DNA from: Casp-actino8 sp032118015
GTDB taxonomy: Bacteria > Actinomycetota > Acidimicrobiia > Acidimicrobiales > Ilumatobacteraceae
Assembly: GCA_032118015.1 (NCBI GenBank)
Contig: JAULYE010000010.1
Span: 1 to 64,000, forward strand
Direction of reading: 5' to 3'
Length of the DNA stretch: 64,000 nucleotides
Shown: positions 26,097 to 33,688 of the stretch, in pieces
How positions within the stretch are numbered: the stretch's first letter is position 1
How the letters are laid out: the number at the start of each line of letters is the position of its first letter
Translations under genes and position numbers: made by a program
The notes under the pieces: generated by a model
The model's input: only the letters and a program-made list of their open reading frames with translations
The model's database searches: none
What the model was told of the DNA's origin: nothing

Positions 26097-26275
26097 AAGC
26101 TCTCGGTACATCGTTGACGTTCGCTGTTGTTTCTCGCATGTGACCGAAAGGACACCAGGAGTCGGCACCGAAAGGTCACCTGTTGTTCACTGTGCACCTA
26201 CTGTCATGGCATCGGCATTCGCCGATTCATGACACGACGTTTCGATCCCGAATCGTCCGTTCACAGGAGGAATCA

Positions 26276-26845
26276 ATGCGTAAGCGTTCAATATCCCTCG
26301 CCCTGCTTGCAGCAGGATCGTTGATCTTCACAGCGTGTGGAGAGGACCCGGCCAACACAGCGACCACCCAAGCCCCGGCTGAGGAAAATGGCGAAGCCGA
26401 AGCAGGGGGCGACATCATTGCTGTCGCCACGGCTGCCGGATCTTTCAACACTCTTGCTGCGGCTCTCGAAGCGGCTGGTCTGATCGAAACCCTTCAGGGT
26501 GAAGGTCCATTCACAGTGTTCGCACCGACAGATGAAGCGTTCGCTGCACTGCCTGAAGGTCTTCTCGATGCCCTGCTGCTCCCCGAAAATGTGGAGATTC
26601 TCACGGCCATCTTGCTGTTCCATGTGATCTCCGGATCTGAAGTCACTTCCGACATGGTGGCTGCTGGTGATGTCGAGATGGCAAGTGGTGCCATGGCAAC
26701 GATCGTCGTCGATGGCGAGACCATCACGATCGCCGGTGCGCCAATCACAGCGGTGGACGTTCAGGCGTCCAATGGCGTCATTCACGTCCTCAGCAGTGTC
26801 ATGGTGCCAGCTGACGTCGACGTCGCAGCACTTCTTGCTGGCTGA
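26276..26845 (+). CDS. Fasciclin (FAS1) domain lipoprotein
   Basis: The 189-residue protein begins MRKRSISLALLAAGSLIF with lipobox FTAC, a short acidic linker, and one FAS1 domain. Its motifs are the H1-like GPFTVFAPTDEAFAALP, the central ILLFHVISG and the H2-like SNGVIHVLSSVMVP. FAS1 proteins mediate adhesion or matrix binding outside the cell. A GGAGGAATCA leader places the ribosome-binding site 5-7 bases before ATG 26276. A strong hairpin terminator follows. Incomplete copies of this gene's 3' end occur at 27603, 29608 and 31823, so it appears to be the intact source or best-preserved copy. Confidence 0.93.
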   Translation: MRKRSISLALLAAGSLIFTACGEDPANTATTQAPAEENGEAEAGGDIIAVATAAGSFNTLAAALEAAGLIETLQGEGPFTVFAPTDEAFAALPEGLLDALLLPENVEILTAILLFHVISGSEVTSDMVAAGDVEMASGAMATIVVDGETITIAGAPITAVDVQASNGVIHVLSSVMVPADVDVAALLAG

Positions 26846-26878
26846 TTTCCTGACGCAGTCACCCAGTGCAATCTGATA

Positions 26879-26910
26879 GTTGGGGCGAGGTCTTCGGACT
26901 TCGCCCCAAC
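26879..26910 (+). terminator. Rho-independent-type hairpin after the fasciclin gene (type A)
   Basis: A 14-bp stem (GTTGGGGCGAGGTC / GACTTCGCCCCAAC, one G-T pair) closes a TTCG tetraloop 33 bp past the stop codon. An identical hairpin occurs at 27660-27691. Confidence 0.85.
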
Positions 26911-26945
26911 TCGTTGTCCGGTGCTAGTGCACTTGGTCCATGATG

Positions 26946-27395
26946 TCAGGGGAGATTTTGCAAGTCGTCATGATCTTTGGGCCGTCCACTCGCTTGCTTG
27001 TTGACCTTGAGATCGTTCAATGAAATAACGGGAACCAGTAATCCACTGATTATCCGAGATTCGGAACGTCCGTAACAAGCATCGAATGTGACTCCATCGA
27101 TGTCCATGAGAATCTCGATGCGAATTGGTGCTTCACCCATTCGAACGATGCGGTCAGGGTCTTCGAACAGTGGAGGAGTCAGATCTGGAGTGTCGAACCC
27201 AAATTCACGTAGACACGCAACAATTCGTTCAGCGTTGGTGCGATTTCTTGCAACCCAGATGTCCAAATCTGCAGTGGCGCGCGGGTAGCCATGAAGTGCA
27301 ACTGCAAACCCTCCGACGAGGAGATATTCAACGTTGTGGTCGTTGAGTAATTTCAAGAACTCGGAGAAGTCTTGAGGAAACTCGATCTTGTCCAT
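26946..27395 (-). CDS. Nucleotidyltransferase-fold protein (AbiEii/MNT-like)
   Basis: The 149-residue protein has the minimal nucleotidyltransferase pattern VEYLLVGGFAVALHGYPRATADLDIWV: a GG turn followed by DLD catalytic acids. A third acidic strand is at IRIEILMDIDG. Such stand-alone proteins are often the enzyme half of toxin-antitoxin-like or defence modules. The start ATG at 27395 lies inside the 3' end of a 66-residue frame on the same strand, with a 68-bp overlap. No HEPN partner was seen. Alternatives are an antitoxin-type MNT or an enzyme with a non-defence role. Confidence 0.75.
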   Translation of the reverse strand: MDKIEFPQDFSEFLKLLNDHNVEYLLVGGFAVALHGYPRATADLDIWVARNRTNAERIVACLREFGFDTPDLTPPLFEDPDRIVRMGEAPIRIEILMDIDGVTFDACYGRSESRIISGLLVPVISLNDLKVNKQASGRPKDHDDLQNLP

Positions 27396-27528
27396 AGTTC
27401 ATCCTGACCAGTTCAAGAACGTGTTGAAGACGGGCTTCGGGGGCCTGAGTTGACCAGTACGCCTTATCCAATTCGGTGGCTTCTTGGTGAGTGGCCGAAA
27501 TGTGCAGCGTTTTCTCCATCGAGCCCAA
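27328..27528 (-). CDS. Small partner protein upstream of the nucleotidyltransferase
   Basis: The 66-residue frame (MGSMEKTLHISATHQEATEL..., with PEARLQHVLELVRMNYG) resembles the short proteins containing PEERL..xxEL..R.YG that commonly precede stand-alone nucleotidyltransferases. ATG 27519 (MEKTLHIS) is an equally possible start. It overlaps the nucleotidyltransferase gene by 68 bp in a different frame, implying coupling. It is a likely antitoxin-like or regulatory partner by analogy only. Confidence 0.6.
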   Translation of the reverse strand: MGSMEKTLHISATHQEATELDKAYWSTQAPEARLQHVLELVRMNYGQDRVSSRLLRVLEITQRPQR

Positions 27529-27602
27529 ATTCTACCGATCGATGCGAAGAGTTGGAGATAAGACTCCCGTGCTCCTTGGCCCGACTACCCAACGCAATCG
27601 TG

Positions 27603-27691
27603 ATCGCAGCACTTCTTGCTGGCTGATTTCCTGACGCAGTCACTCAGTGCAATCTGATAGTTGGGGCGAGGTCTTCGGACTTCGCCCCAAC
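27603..27691 (+). repeat. Duplicated 3' end of the fasciclin gene plus type A terminator
   Basis: About 89 bp here repeat 26822-26910 nearly perfectly. It contains the last codons AALLAG, the TGA, the 3' untranslated region with one substitution, and the terminator hairpin (stem 27660-27691). No start region is present, so it is a remnant. The nucleotidyltransferase pair lies between the two copies. Confidence 0.92.
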
Positions 27692-27746
27692 TATCTCACC
27701 TTCGTTGCGGAGGCAGTACGCGAGATTCTCCGCCTATCATGAAAAA

Positions 27747-27833
27747 ATGCAAAGACTGAAGAGTTTCATCGCCCCAGTCGTCGTTATCGCCGTCGCCACT
27801 GCCGTCTTCATAGCTAGTGCAGTTCGACTTTGA
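27747..27833 (+). CDS. Possible small single-pass membrane peptide, 28 aa
   Basis: An ATG at 27747 opens a 28-residue frame (MQRLKSFIAPVVVIAVATAV...) with a basic start and one hydrophobic span, ending at TGA 27833. It lies in the gap between the duplicated terminator and a minus-strand small membrane gene. There is no strong ribosome-binding site and no known homologue was recognised, so it is tentative. Confidence 0.35.
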   Translation: MQRLKSFIAPVVVIAVATAVFIASAVRL

Positions 27834-27844
27834 CGTGAGTCGGT

Positions 27845-28069
27845 TTATTTCTTTTCGTCCGGCAAATTATCGATGCCATTACCGATTGCCATGAATGTTG
27901 GAGCCCAGAGCCCAACGAAAATTCCAAAGCGCTCTCCTGATGCTTGAACCTCGCCGTTATCTGTTCCGCCCTGAGTGAACCAGATGACGATGCTCGCAAT
28001 AACCGACAGGAATCCAAGCGCATAGGAAAGATTCGCGCTGTAGCCCCATGATTTCAATTTCCTCAACAT
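27845..28069 (-). CDS. Small membrane protein of unknown function
   Basis: From ATG 28069 the 74-residue protein (MLRKLKSWGYSANLSYALGF...) has two hydrophobic segments (LSYALGFLSVIASIVIWF, FGIFVGLWAPTFMAIGNG) separated by a Gly/Asp-containing loop. A clear AAGGAG ribosome-binding site lies five bases before the ATG, which supports this start over the one at 28087. No family was recognised. It is convergent with the 28-aa peptide and divergent from the GNAT-AAA gene. Confidence 0.6.
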   Translation of the reverse strand: MLRKLKSWGYSANLSYALGFLSVIASIVIWFTQGGTDNGEVQASGERFGIFVGLWAPTFMAIGNGIDNLPDEKK

Positions 28070-28273
28070 ACGTACTCCTTGTTGCAAATTGAAATGAGCT
28101 TTTGCCCACGTGCGAATTGTCCCACACAGTCAAAGAACCTCACGGGATGCTGGGCGGCGTCCCGGCACGTCCCATTCCTTTGCGTGACTCGATCATTGAC
28201 AAAGGTTGGAGTCATCACCAGACTCGAGGCACATCAGAGGCGTCTCGGCCAAAAGGTCGGTAAGAATACAACT

Positions 28274-29542
28274 ATGAGCGTCGTCATTCGGGATCTGCTT
28301 CTCACAGACATCGGCCCTGCTGTGCGTCTCCTGGAGGAATGTCGAAATCTGGCTGATACGAAACCGGCAGATATCGCACAATTCGTGAATGACGTTTCCT
28401 CTGGCGCACCAGGAGTCGTCGCGGTTCTCGGTGAAAAGATCGTGGGAATCATCCAAGCTCGCACCGTCGCTGACGATGCCTGGATCAACGTTGTTGTTAT
28501 CGATAGTTCCTGGCGTCATCAAGGACTGGGTTCCAAGATGCTGCAAAGGCTCGAAGAAAAGTTGATGCATCTGGGTGTACGGAAAATCTCTGCTTTGCTG
28601 TCGAATTCCCAAGCAGGAGAAACCGCTTTGGTGAATCGTGGTTTCACCTCCACTCACGATCTCGTGCTGTACGAGAAGTTGGAGCCGATTGCTCCGACTG
28701 CGATGCGTATCGTCGATCAATATGGCGGGGAGATTCTGCCGACAACGCTTTGGGACCGTGTTGCTGGAATGCATGAGGAAAAACGGGTCATTGATGGGCG
28801 TGTAGTGGCGCCCTTGGCCGATCCAACGACTGCTGAGAAAGTGGGAGTCAAGGCTCCAGCAACTGTCTTGCTTTTTGGCCCTCCGGGCACTGGCAAGACA
28901 ACTTTTGCCAAAGCCATTGCGGGTCGTCTTGGGTGGCCATTTATTGAACTACTGCCGTCCAAATTGGAAAGCGGAAGTGACTCGATGTCGTCGGAACTTC
29001 GAACTGCCATCAGTGATCTTCTCCAGTTGGATCACGCGGTTGTCTTCATCGATGAATTCGATGAGATCGCCTCGGCCAGGGAACACAATCCAACAACAAA
29101 AGGGGTGGTGAACGAATTATTGAAAATGATTCCTCTCTATCGATCCACCCCGGGACACTTGTTGGTCTGTGCCACGAATTTCGTAGGAGACATTGACTCG
29201 GCTGTGTTGCGTCCGGGCAGATTTGACTTGGTGATCCCGATCGGCCCGCCCGATCTCGTGGCGCGACGTGCATTGTGGAACGCTGCCCTTTCGTCGCTGG
29301 ACCACCGTGGCGTCGAAATTGAAAAGCTCGCGCTTCAAACCGAGGGTTACACACCTGGTGATGTGGAATTGGCGGCCCAAAGGGCTGCAGCTGCTGCCTT
29401 TGACCGCATTCGAGAAGGTGCTGAGCCTCCGCATATTTCCGCAGACGATCTTGATGCGGCTATCGCCCGTACTCGAGCCTCGGTGACGAGTGAAATTCGC
29501 CAACGATTCAGCGAAGAGGCCGATCGATTCGCTCGGGTGTGA
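28274..29542 (+). CDS. GNAT acetyltransferase fused to AAA+ ATPase, copy 1 (intact)
   Basis: The 422-residue product combines two domains. Residues 1-137 form a GNAT N-acetyltransferase fold with the acetyl-CoA loop RHQGLGSK (81-88) and ENRGF-type VNRGF. Residues 185-422 form an AAA+ ATPase of the FtsH/Cdc48 classic clade: Walker A GPPGTGKT (202-209), Walker B VVFIDEFDE, sensor-1 ATN (300-302), arginine-finger region LRPGRFD and sensor-2-like GYTPGDVELAAQRAA. No protease or membrane segment is present. An acetylation-linked unfoldase or remodeller is inferred, with substrate unknown. ATG 28274 is shared with the disrupted copy at 32008. This domain combination is unusual. Confidence 0.88.
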   Translation: MSVVIRDLLLTDIGPAVRLLEECRNLADTKPADIAQFVNDVSSGAPGVVAVLGEKIVGIIQARTVADDAWINVVVIDSSWRHQGLGSKMLQRLEEKLMHLGVRKISALLSNSQAGETALVNRGFTSTHDLVLYEKLEPIAPTAMRIVDQYGGEILPTTLWDRVAGMHEEKRVIDGRVVAPLADPTTAEKVGVKAPATVLLFGPPGTGKTTFAKAIAGRLGWPFIELLPSKLESGSDSMSSELRTAISDLLQLDHAVVFIDEFDEIASAREHNPTTKGVVNELLKMIPLYRSTPGHLLVCATNFVGDIDSAVLRPGRFDLVIPIGPPDLVARRALWNAALSSLDHRGVEIEKLALQTEGYTPGDVELAAQRAAAAAFDRIREGAEPPHISADDLDAAIARTRASVTSEIRQRFSEEADRFARV

Positions 29543-29607
29543 ATGTCTCAAGGGTTTGATCTCAGCGAGTTCCTCAGTCGTCGGACCGACCTCGAGTCCC
29601 GCGTCAC

Positions 29608-29949
29608 GGCGAGCCGGCCAACACGGCCACCACCGAAGTCACGATAGAAGACAGTGACTCCAGCGAGGAGTTGGGCGACATCGTTTCCGTCGCATCTGCT
29701 GCTGGCTCGTTCTCGACCTTGGCTGCGGCTCTCGAAGCTGCCGGTCTCATTGAGACCCTTCAAGGTGAAGGTCCTTTCACCGTGTTCGCACCCACGGATG
29801 AGGCATTCGCTGCCCTTCCCGATGGGTTGCTCGACGCCCTGCTCCTCCCGGAGAACGTTGAAGTTTTGAAGTCCATCTTGCTGTTCCACGTGATCAGCTC
29901 GGTCATGGTTCCGTCCGATGTGGATGTGGCTGCGCTGCTTGCTGGCTGA
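29608..29949 (+). pseudogene. Fasciclin gene copy 2, truncated and internally deleted
   Basis: The frame begins mid-linker (GEPANTATT, matching the intact gene's PANTATTQ) with no signal peptide or lipobox. It continues through the FAS1 N-half (GPFTVFAPTDEAFAALP). It then jumps from LLFHVIS directly to SVMVPSDVDVAALLAG, losing about 50 residues between two similar HVIS/HVLS sites. It ends with the normal stop and a type B terminator. It begins 65 bp after the GNAT-AAA stop. An internal ATG at 29671 could express a cytoplasmic fragment, which is unlikely to be functional. Confidence 0.85.
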
Positions 29950-29977
29950 TTCCAGACGAAAATCGATCAATTCGAAA

Positions 29978-30011
29978 AGTGGGGGTGAGGCTTGCGGGCT
30001 TCACCCCCACT
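29978..30011 (+). terminator. Hairpin terminator after fasciclin copy 2 (type B)
   Basis: A 14-bp stem (AGTGGGGGTGAGGC / GCTTCACCCCCACT, one G-T pair) with loop TTGCGG begins 29 bp past the stop. An identical hairpin occurs at 31929-31962. Confidence 0.85.
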
Positions 30012-30101
30012 CGTTTGTGGGAGCGAAAGAAAAAGTTTTCCGCTGGGGCCTCTCTTTCGAATTCACCGCTCACGCCTATTCTGTTATCGGTGGATCAAAC
30101 A

Positions 30102-30695
30102 GTGACAAGTCGCAAACGATCTCGGGAACCAGAGACGATGGAAAGGATTCTCATCAGCGCCCGCAAAGAGATTGCGGCGAAGGGAATTCTCGGTCTTCGT
30201 GTCGCCGATGTTGCAGAGGGAGCATTTTCCTCTGTGACTCAGATCTACCGCTACTTCGGTGATCGAAACGGACTCTTGGCCCGCGTACTCGGCGATTGGT
30301 ACGAGGAGTCCCTTGATCAGAGTCTGACCACTATCCAGAAGCGACTCGACGTAATCGAAAACGTGACGATCGATGACATTGCTGATGCGCTACCCAGTCC
30401 GACCGAGGATTGGGTACGCGTTCACAGTGGCATGCGGCTTCAGATTCTTGCGACATCTGTGACCAATTCAGCGCTTCAGGAACGCCTGAAGGCAATCGCC
30501 AGCGTCCATTTGCTTCGATGGAACGAGTACATCGAACGCGTGGCATCGAGGCTTGGTGACGAAGAAGAGTTGGATGATCGAGTGTTCACGATCATGATCG
30601 CGATGCAGATGCCGTACTACCGGTTCCTACTCGATGACGGCGGTTTCAGTGAATCGGAGTACCGCGATTTTTTACGACAGAAGTTGCGCCGCTGA
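30102..30695 (+). CDS. TetR family transcriptional regulator
   Basis: The 197-residue protein has the TetR N-terminal helix-turn-helix: MERILISARKEIAAKGILGL, RVADVAEGAFSSVTQIYRYF and GDRNGLLARVLGDW. A divergent all-helical ligand domain of about 140 residues follows. GTG at 30102 was chosen because GGTGGA lies six bases upstream; GTG 30090 and earlier codons are also in frame. It sits between two type B terminators and just before an LPXTG gene. It may regulate that gene, but no operator was identified. Confidence 0.82.
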   Translation: MTSRKRSREPETMERILISARKEIAAKGILGLRVADVAEGAFSSVTQIYRYFGDRNGLLARVLGDWYEESLDQSLTTIQKRLDVIENVTIDDIADALPSPTEDWVRVHSGMRLQILATSVTNSALQERLKAIASVHLLRWNEYIERVASRLGDEEELDDRVFTIMIAMQMPYYRFLLDDGGFSESEYRDFLRQKLRR

Positions 30696-30734
30696 CGCAG
30701 GCGCGCTTGGTGAGTTGATTGTGATGAACTGAAG

Positions 30735-30762
30735 CTTGCGGAAGAAAATTTTCTTCCGCAAG
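30735..30762. terminator. Perfect 28-bp palindrome after the TetR gene
   Basis: CTTGCGGAAGAAAA is followed immediately by its exact inverse complement, giving an 11-bp stem with a 6-base AT loop flanked by T-runs in both directions. It lies 39 bp past the TetR stop and 96 bp before the LPNTG gene. A bidirectional terminator is most likely, though a protein-binding site is possible. Confidence 0.6.
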
Positions 30763-30857
30763 TCGGTCATTGTCTCTTTGTTCCCGAGCACATAAACAGG
30801 TGGGGCTCACAATGTGCATGGCTCTTACGCCCATTACCGAAAGTTGAAGGAACAATC

Positions 30858-31811
30858 ATGAGTTTTCGTCTTCGTGCAGGTACTGCGGCATCCACGGTCG
30901 TGTTGGTGGCTGCCGCCGCTCTGGCACAGGCTGCCCCAGCTGGTGCCATCGGCGCGGTCTTCGGACTCGACTACTACATCAGCGCGCCATTGGTCCAAGG
31001 AACACACGTATCAGGCGGAGTTAAGGAAAATTTCAACTCCTTGGTATCGTGCAGCGGCTCGATCGGAACGGGCAGTGCAATTGCGGTTTCCGGAGATTGC
31101 GTGCTGGAGAGTTCTGCGAATCAATTCGGTGGGGCCGTAACGGACAGCGCGACCCCAACGGCTGGAGGCAGCGGTTCAGCTTTCCCAATTGCTGACAATG
31201 ATCCAGGAACCACCTTCACTCTTTCTGGACCGCAGTGTTATCTCGGCTTTTACTGGACTGCCGGCTCGGGTGGCAACACCGTTGAGTTCTTCAGTGACGG
31301 GGAACTGGTTCTCTCTTTCAACAGTGATCAAATTATTGCAATCCTCAATCCAAGTGAAGTAGCAACACTCGTGTCAGTAGGTGGCACGACGTATCAGAAG
31401 GCACTTTGGTACGGCAATCCCCGCGGTCACTCGGATATCGATTCCAATGGAATACCCGACGGAACCTCAACCCTCAACGATGGCGAGCCTTATGTCTACC
31501 TCAACGTTTATGGTAAGGGTGGTTTGACGTTCAACTCGGTTCGGTTCTCTGGCCCCAACTTCGAATTCGACAATCTTGCGTTCTCTTCTTCGTGCGAGAC
31601 GCCCCCGAGTTCGAGTGTCTATCTTGGCTACGTTGGAGAAGGCGAACCTGAGTCGCCGAACTTGCGGATTAATCCAGACTACCTCACACGAACGACCGAG
31701 GAACTTCCGAACACCGGGGCCTCATCAAATACTCTTAACTGGGTCGCTTTGGCCCTCGCCGGAGGAGGCATTTCTCTCCTAAGGATTCGACGAAGACTTG
31801 CCGAGTACTGA
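30858..31811 (+). CDS. LPXTG-anchored surface protein, DYYIS-PLVQG paralogue 3
   Basis: The 317-residue protein has a signal peptide (MSFRLRAGTAASTVVLVAAA...APAGA), then FGLDYYISAPLVQGTHV. The shared domain shows CYLGFYWTAGSGGNTVEFFS, LWYGNPRGHSD, EPYVYLNVYGKGG and FEFDNLAFS. The stalk ends DYLTRTTEELPNTG with a hydrophobic segment (LNWVALALAGGGISLL) and basic tail. ATG 30858 has a GAAGGAACA leader. It is the most divergent of the three paralogues. A fasciclin 3' remnant begins 12 bp after its stop, marking a recombination junction. Confidence 0.83.
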   Translation: MSFRLRAGTAASTVVLVAAAALAQAAPAGAIGAVFGLDYYISAPLVQGTHVSGGVKENFNSLVSCSGSIGTGSAIAVSGDCVLESSANQFGGAVTDSATPTAGGSGSAFPIADNDPGTTFTLSGPQCYLGFYWTAGSGGNTVEFFSDGELVLSFNSDQIIAILNPSEVATLVSVGGTTYQKALWYGNPRGHSDIDSNGIPDGTSTLNDGEPYVYLNVYGKGGLTFNSVRFSGPNFEFDNLAFSSSCETPPSSSVYLGYVGEGEPESPNLRINPDYLTRTTEELPNTGASSNTLNWVALALAGGGISLLRIRRRLAEY

Positions 31812-31822
31812 TCTTTAGAACT

Positions 31823-31900
31823 TCCAACGGCGTGATCCACGTGATCAGCTCGGTCATGGTTCCGTCTGATGTGGATGTGGCTGCTCTTCTTGCTGGCTGA
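31823..31900 (+). pseudogene. Fasciclin 3' stub (25 codons)
   Basis: Twenty-five in-frame codons encode SNGVIHVISSVMVPSDVDVA... then AALLAG and a stop, corresponding exactly to the C-terminus of the FAS1 lipoprotein. Nothing upstream in frame matches. The sequence and 3' flank match the copy at 29608 (type B) more closely than the intact gene. Confidence 0.9.
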
Positions 31901-31928
31901 TTCCAGAAGAAGATCGAAATCCTCTAAA

Positions 31929-31962
31929 AGTGGGGGTGAGGCTTGCGGGCTTCACCCCCACT
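31929..31962 (+). terminator. Duplicate of the type B hairpin terminator
   Basis: This is identical in stem and loop to 29978-30011. It lies 28 bp after the stub stop codon and 46 bp before the disrupted GNAT-AAA gene. Confidence 0.85.
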
Positions 31963-32007
31963 GCATTTTCTGAAGACGGCGCCCGAATTGACTGTCAGAC
32001 TGTCGCC

Positions 32008-33201
32008 ATGAGCGTCGTGATTCGAGATTTACTGTCGACCGATATCAGCCCCGCTGTGCGGCTGTTGGAAGAGTGTCGATCCCTACCTGATACGAAACCG
32101 GCCGATTTCGCCCAATTCGTGAGCGATGTGTCATCTGGTGCTCCAGGTGTCGTCGCGGTCGACGCGGCCTAGCGCCACAAAGGAATCGGCTCGGCGATGC
32201 TGCAGCGTCTGGAAGAAAAGTTGATGCATCTGGGTGTACGGAAAATCTCTGCTTTGCTGTCGAATTCCCAAGCAGGAGAAACCGCTTTGGTGAATCGTGG
32301 TTTCACCTCCACTCACGATCTCGTGCTGTACGAGAAGTTCGAGCCCATTGCTCCGACTGCGATGCGTATCGTCGATCAATATGGTGGCGAGATTCTGTCG
32401 GCCGATCTGTGGGATCGGGTAGCTGGCATGCACGAAGAAAAGAGAATCATCGACGGGCGTGTCGTAGCGCCACTCGCCGACCCGAACAAAGCAGAATAAG
32501 TCGGTGTGAAGGCCCCGGCGACGGTGCTGCTCTTTGGCCCTCCAGGAGCCGGGAAGACGACCTTCGCCAAAGCAATAGCCGGCCGTCTGGGATGGCCGTT
32601 CATCGAGTTGCTGCCGTCCAAATTGGAGAGCGGAAGTGATTCGATGTCTTCGGAGTTGCGCACGGCAATGAACGACTTGTTGCAACTGGATCGTGCTGTC
32701 GTCTTCATCGACGAGTTCGACGAAATCGCATCGGCCAGAGAACGCAACCCCACGACCAAAGGAGTGGTCAACGAATTGCTGAAGATGATTCCGGCGTATC
32801 GATCTGCGCCGGGACATCTCTTGGTGTGCGCCACGAATTTCGTCGGCGAAATCGACTCGGCTGTGTTGCGTCCGGGCAGATTTGACTTGGTGATTCCGAT
32901 CGGTCCGCCCGATCTGACAGCCCGGATTGCTCTGTGGGAAGCAGCGCTCTCACGCCTCGATCAACGCGGAGTCGACATCGACAATCTGGCGAGGAACACC
33001 GAGGGTTACACACCTGGTGACGTCGAGCTGGCTGCCCAACGAGCAGCAGCTGCCGCATTCGATCGGATTCGCGAAGGGGCAGGACCCTCTTACGTCTCAG
33101 CTGACGACCTCGACAGGGCGATCGGGCGCACCCGGGCATCGGTCACCAGTGACATTCGCCAGCGGTTCGCCGACGAAGCAGATCGCTTCGCCCGCGTCTA
33201 G
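32008..33201 (+). pseudogene. GNAT-AAA+ fusion gene copy 2, disrupted
   Basis: This is a second copy of the gene at 28274. After VVAV about 23 codons of the GNAT domain are deleted. A TAG at 32170 replaces the Trp codon of the SWRHQG-equivalent (here AA-stop-RHKGIG). A TAA at 32497 replaces the Lys of AEKVGVKAP. The rest is open and well conserved, including GPPGAGKT, VVFIDEFDEIASARE and LRPGRFDLVIP, through the normal stop. A GTG at 32506 could restart an intact 231-residue AAA domain. A 128-bp block (32212-32339) is identical to copy 1 although flanks differ. It is either a recent pseudogene or a split gene expressing the ATPase alone. Confidence 0.85.
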
Positions 33202-33305
33202 ACCTCTGAAACCAGTGCTTCGGGCAATGGGGAGCCTCTTGTAACCTTGCCGATGGACGTGCCTCATGTGTTTGTGGATTCCGCACCACATTGCGCACCA
33301 TCCCC

Positions 33306-33378
33306 GCCTCCGTAGCTCAGTGGATAGAGCAACGGTTTCCTAAACCGCAGGTCGCAAGTTCGATTCTTGCCGGGGGCG
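33306..33378 (+). tRNA. tRNA-Arg (anticodon CCT)
   Basis: The acceptor stem is GCCTCCG/CGGGGGC (one G-T pair), the D-arm GCTC/GAGC, the anticodon loop TTCCTAA with CCT, and the T-arm CAAGT/TCTTG-type around TTCGATT. The encoded end reads GCC, not CCA. No duplicated 3' end suggesting an att site was seen within the window. Confidence 0.93.
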
Positions 33379-33688
33379 CCGCAGAACACCTTGATACCGC
33401 AGGTTTTCTTGGATGCGCCATCTCGTGCTGACATCAGTTGTCTGCCGAGTTCTGTATCCATTTCTAGATGAGCCGTGGATGATCATCTACCTCACGTCAT
33501 GGAGGCAGCTCACCTTCTCGCGCCAGCAAACTTCATGCATGTGATTTGAAATTGCGAACGACCACACCGGAATGATTGGTGACATCTGTATGTGGTATTG
33601 AAGAGTTCCGACGGTAGACCAGTAAGTGGCAACTGTTAGGTGGGTGGTTCTGGCGGATCACGCAGTATTGAGGTGGGAGCACCCTTTC
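33379..33688. other. Intergenic gap, no feature recognised
   Basis: These 310 bases between tRNA-Arg and the beta-helix gene hold no convincing gene. A GTG at 33626 is in frame with the beta-helix gene but would add residues of no signal-peptide character. A GAGGTGGGAG ribosome-binding site lies at 33670-33679. Confidence 0.5.

Noticed and set aside
28079..28273. 65-codon N-terminal extension of the GNAT-AAA protein
   Set aside because: The extension has no GNAT similarity, overlaps the upstream region of the divergent small gene, and the second gene copy starts at the equivalent of 28274.
33306..33378. tRNA-Arg as an integration site for a genomic island
   Set aside because: No duplicated tRNA 3' end, integrase or mobility gene was seen on either side within the window.
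33264..33461. 65-residue minus-strand frame containing GAPGKNRTCDLRFRKPLL
   Set aside because: It is antisense to tRNA-Arg. This is a well-known spurious translation of tRNA complement, not a gene.
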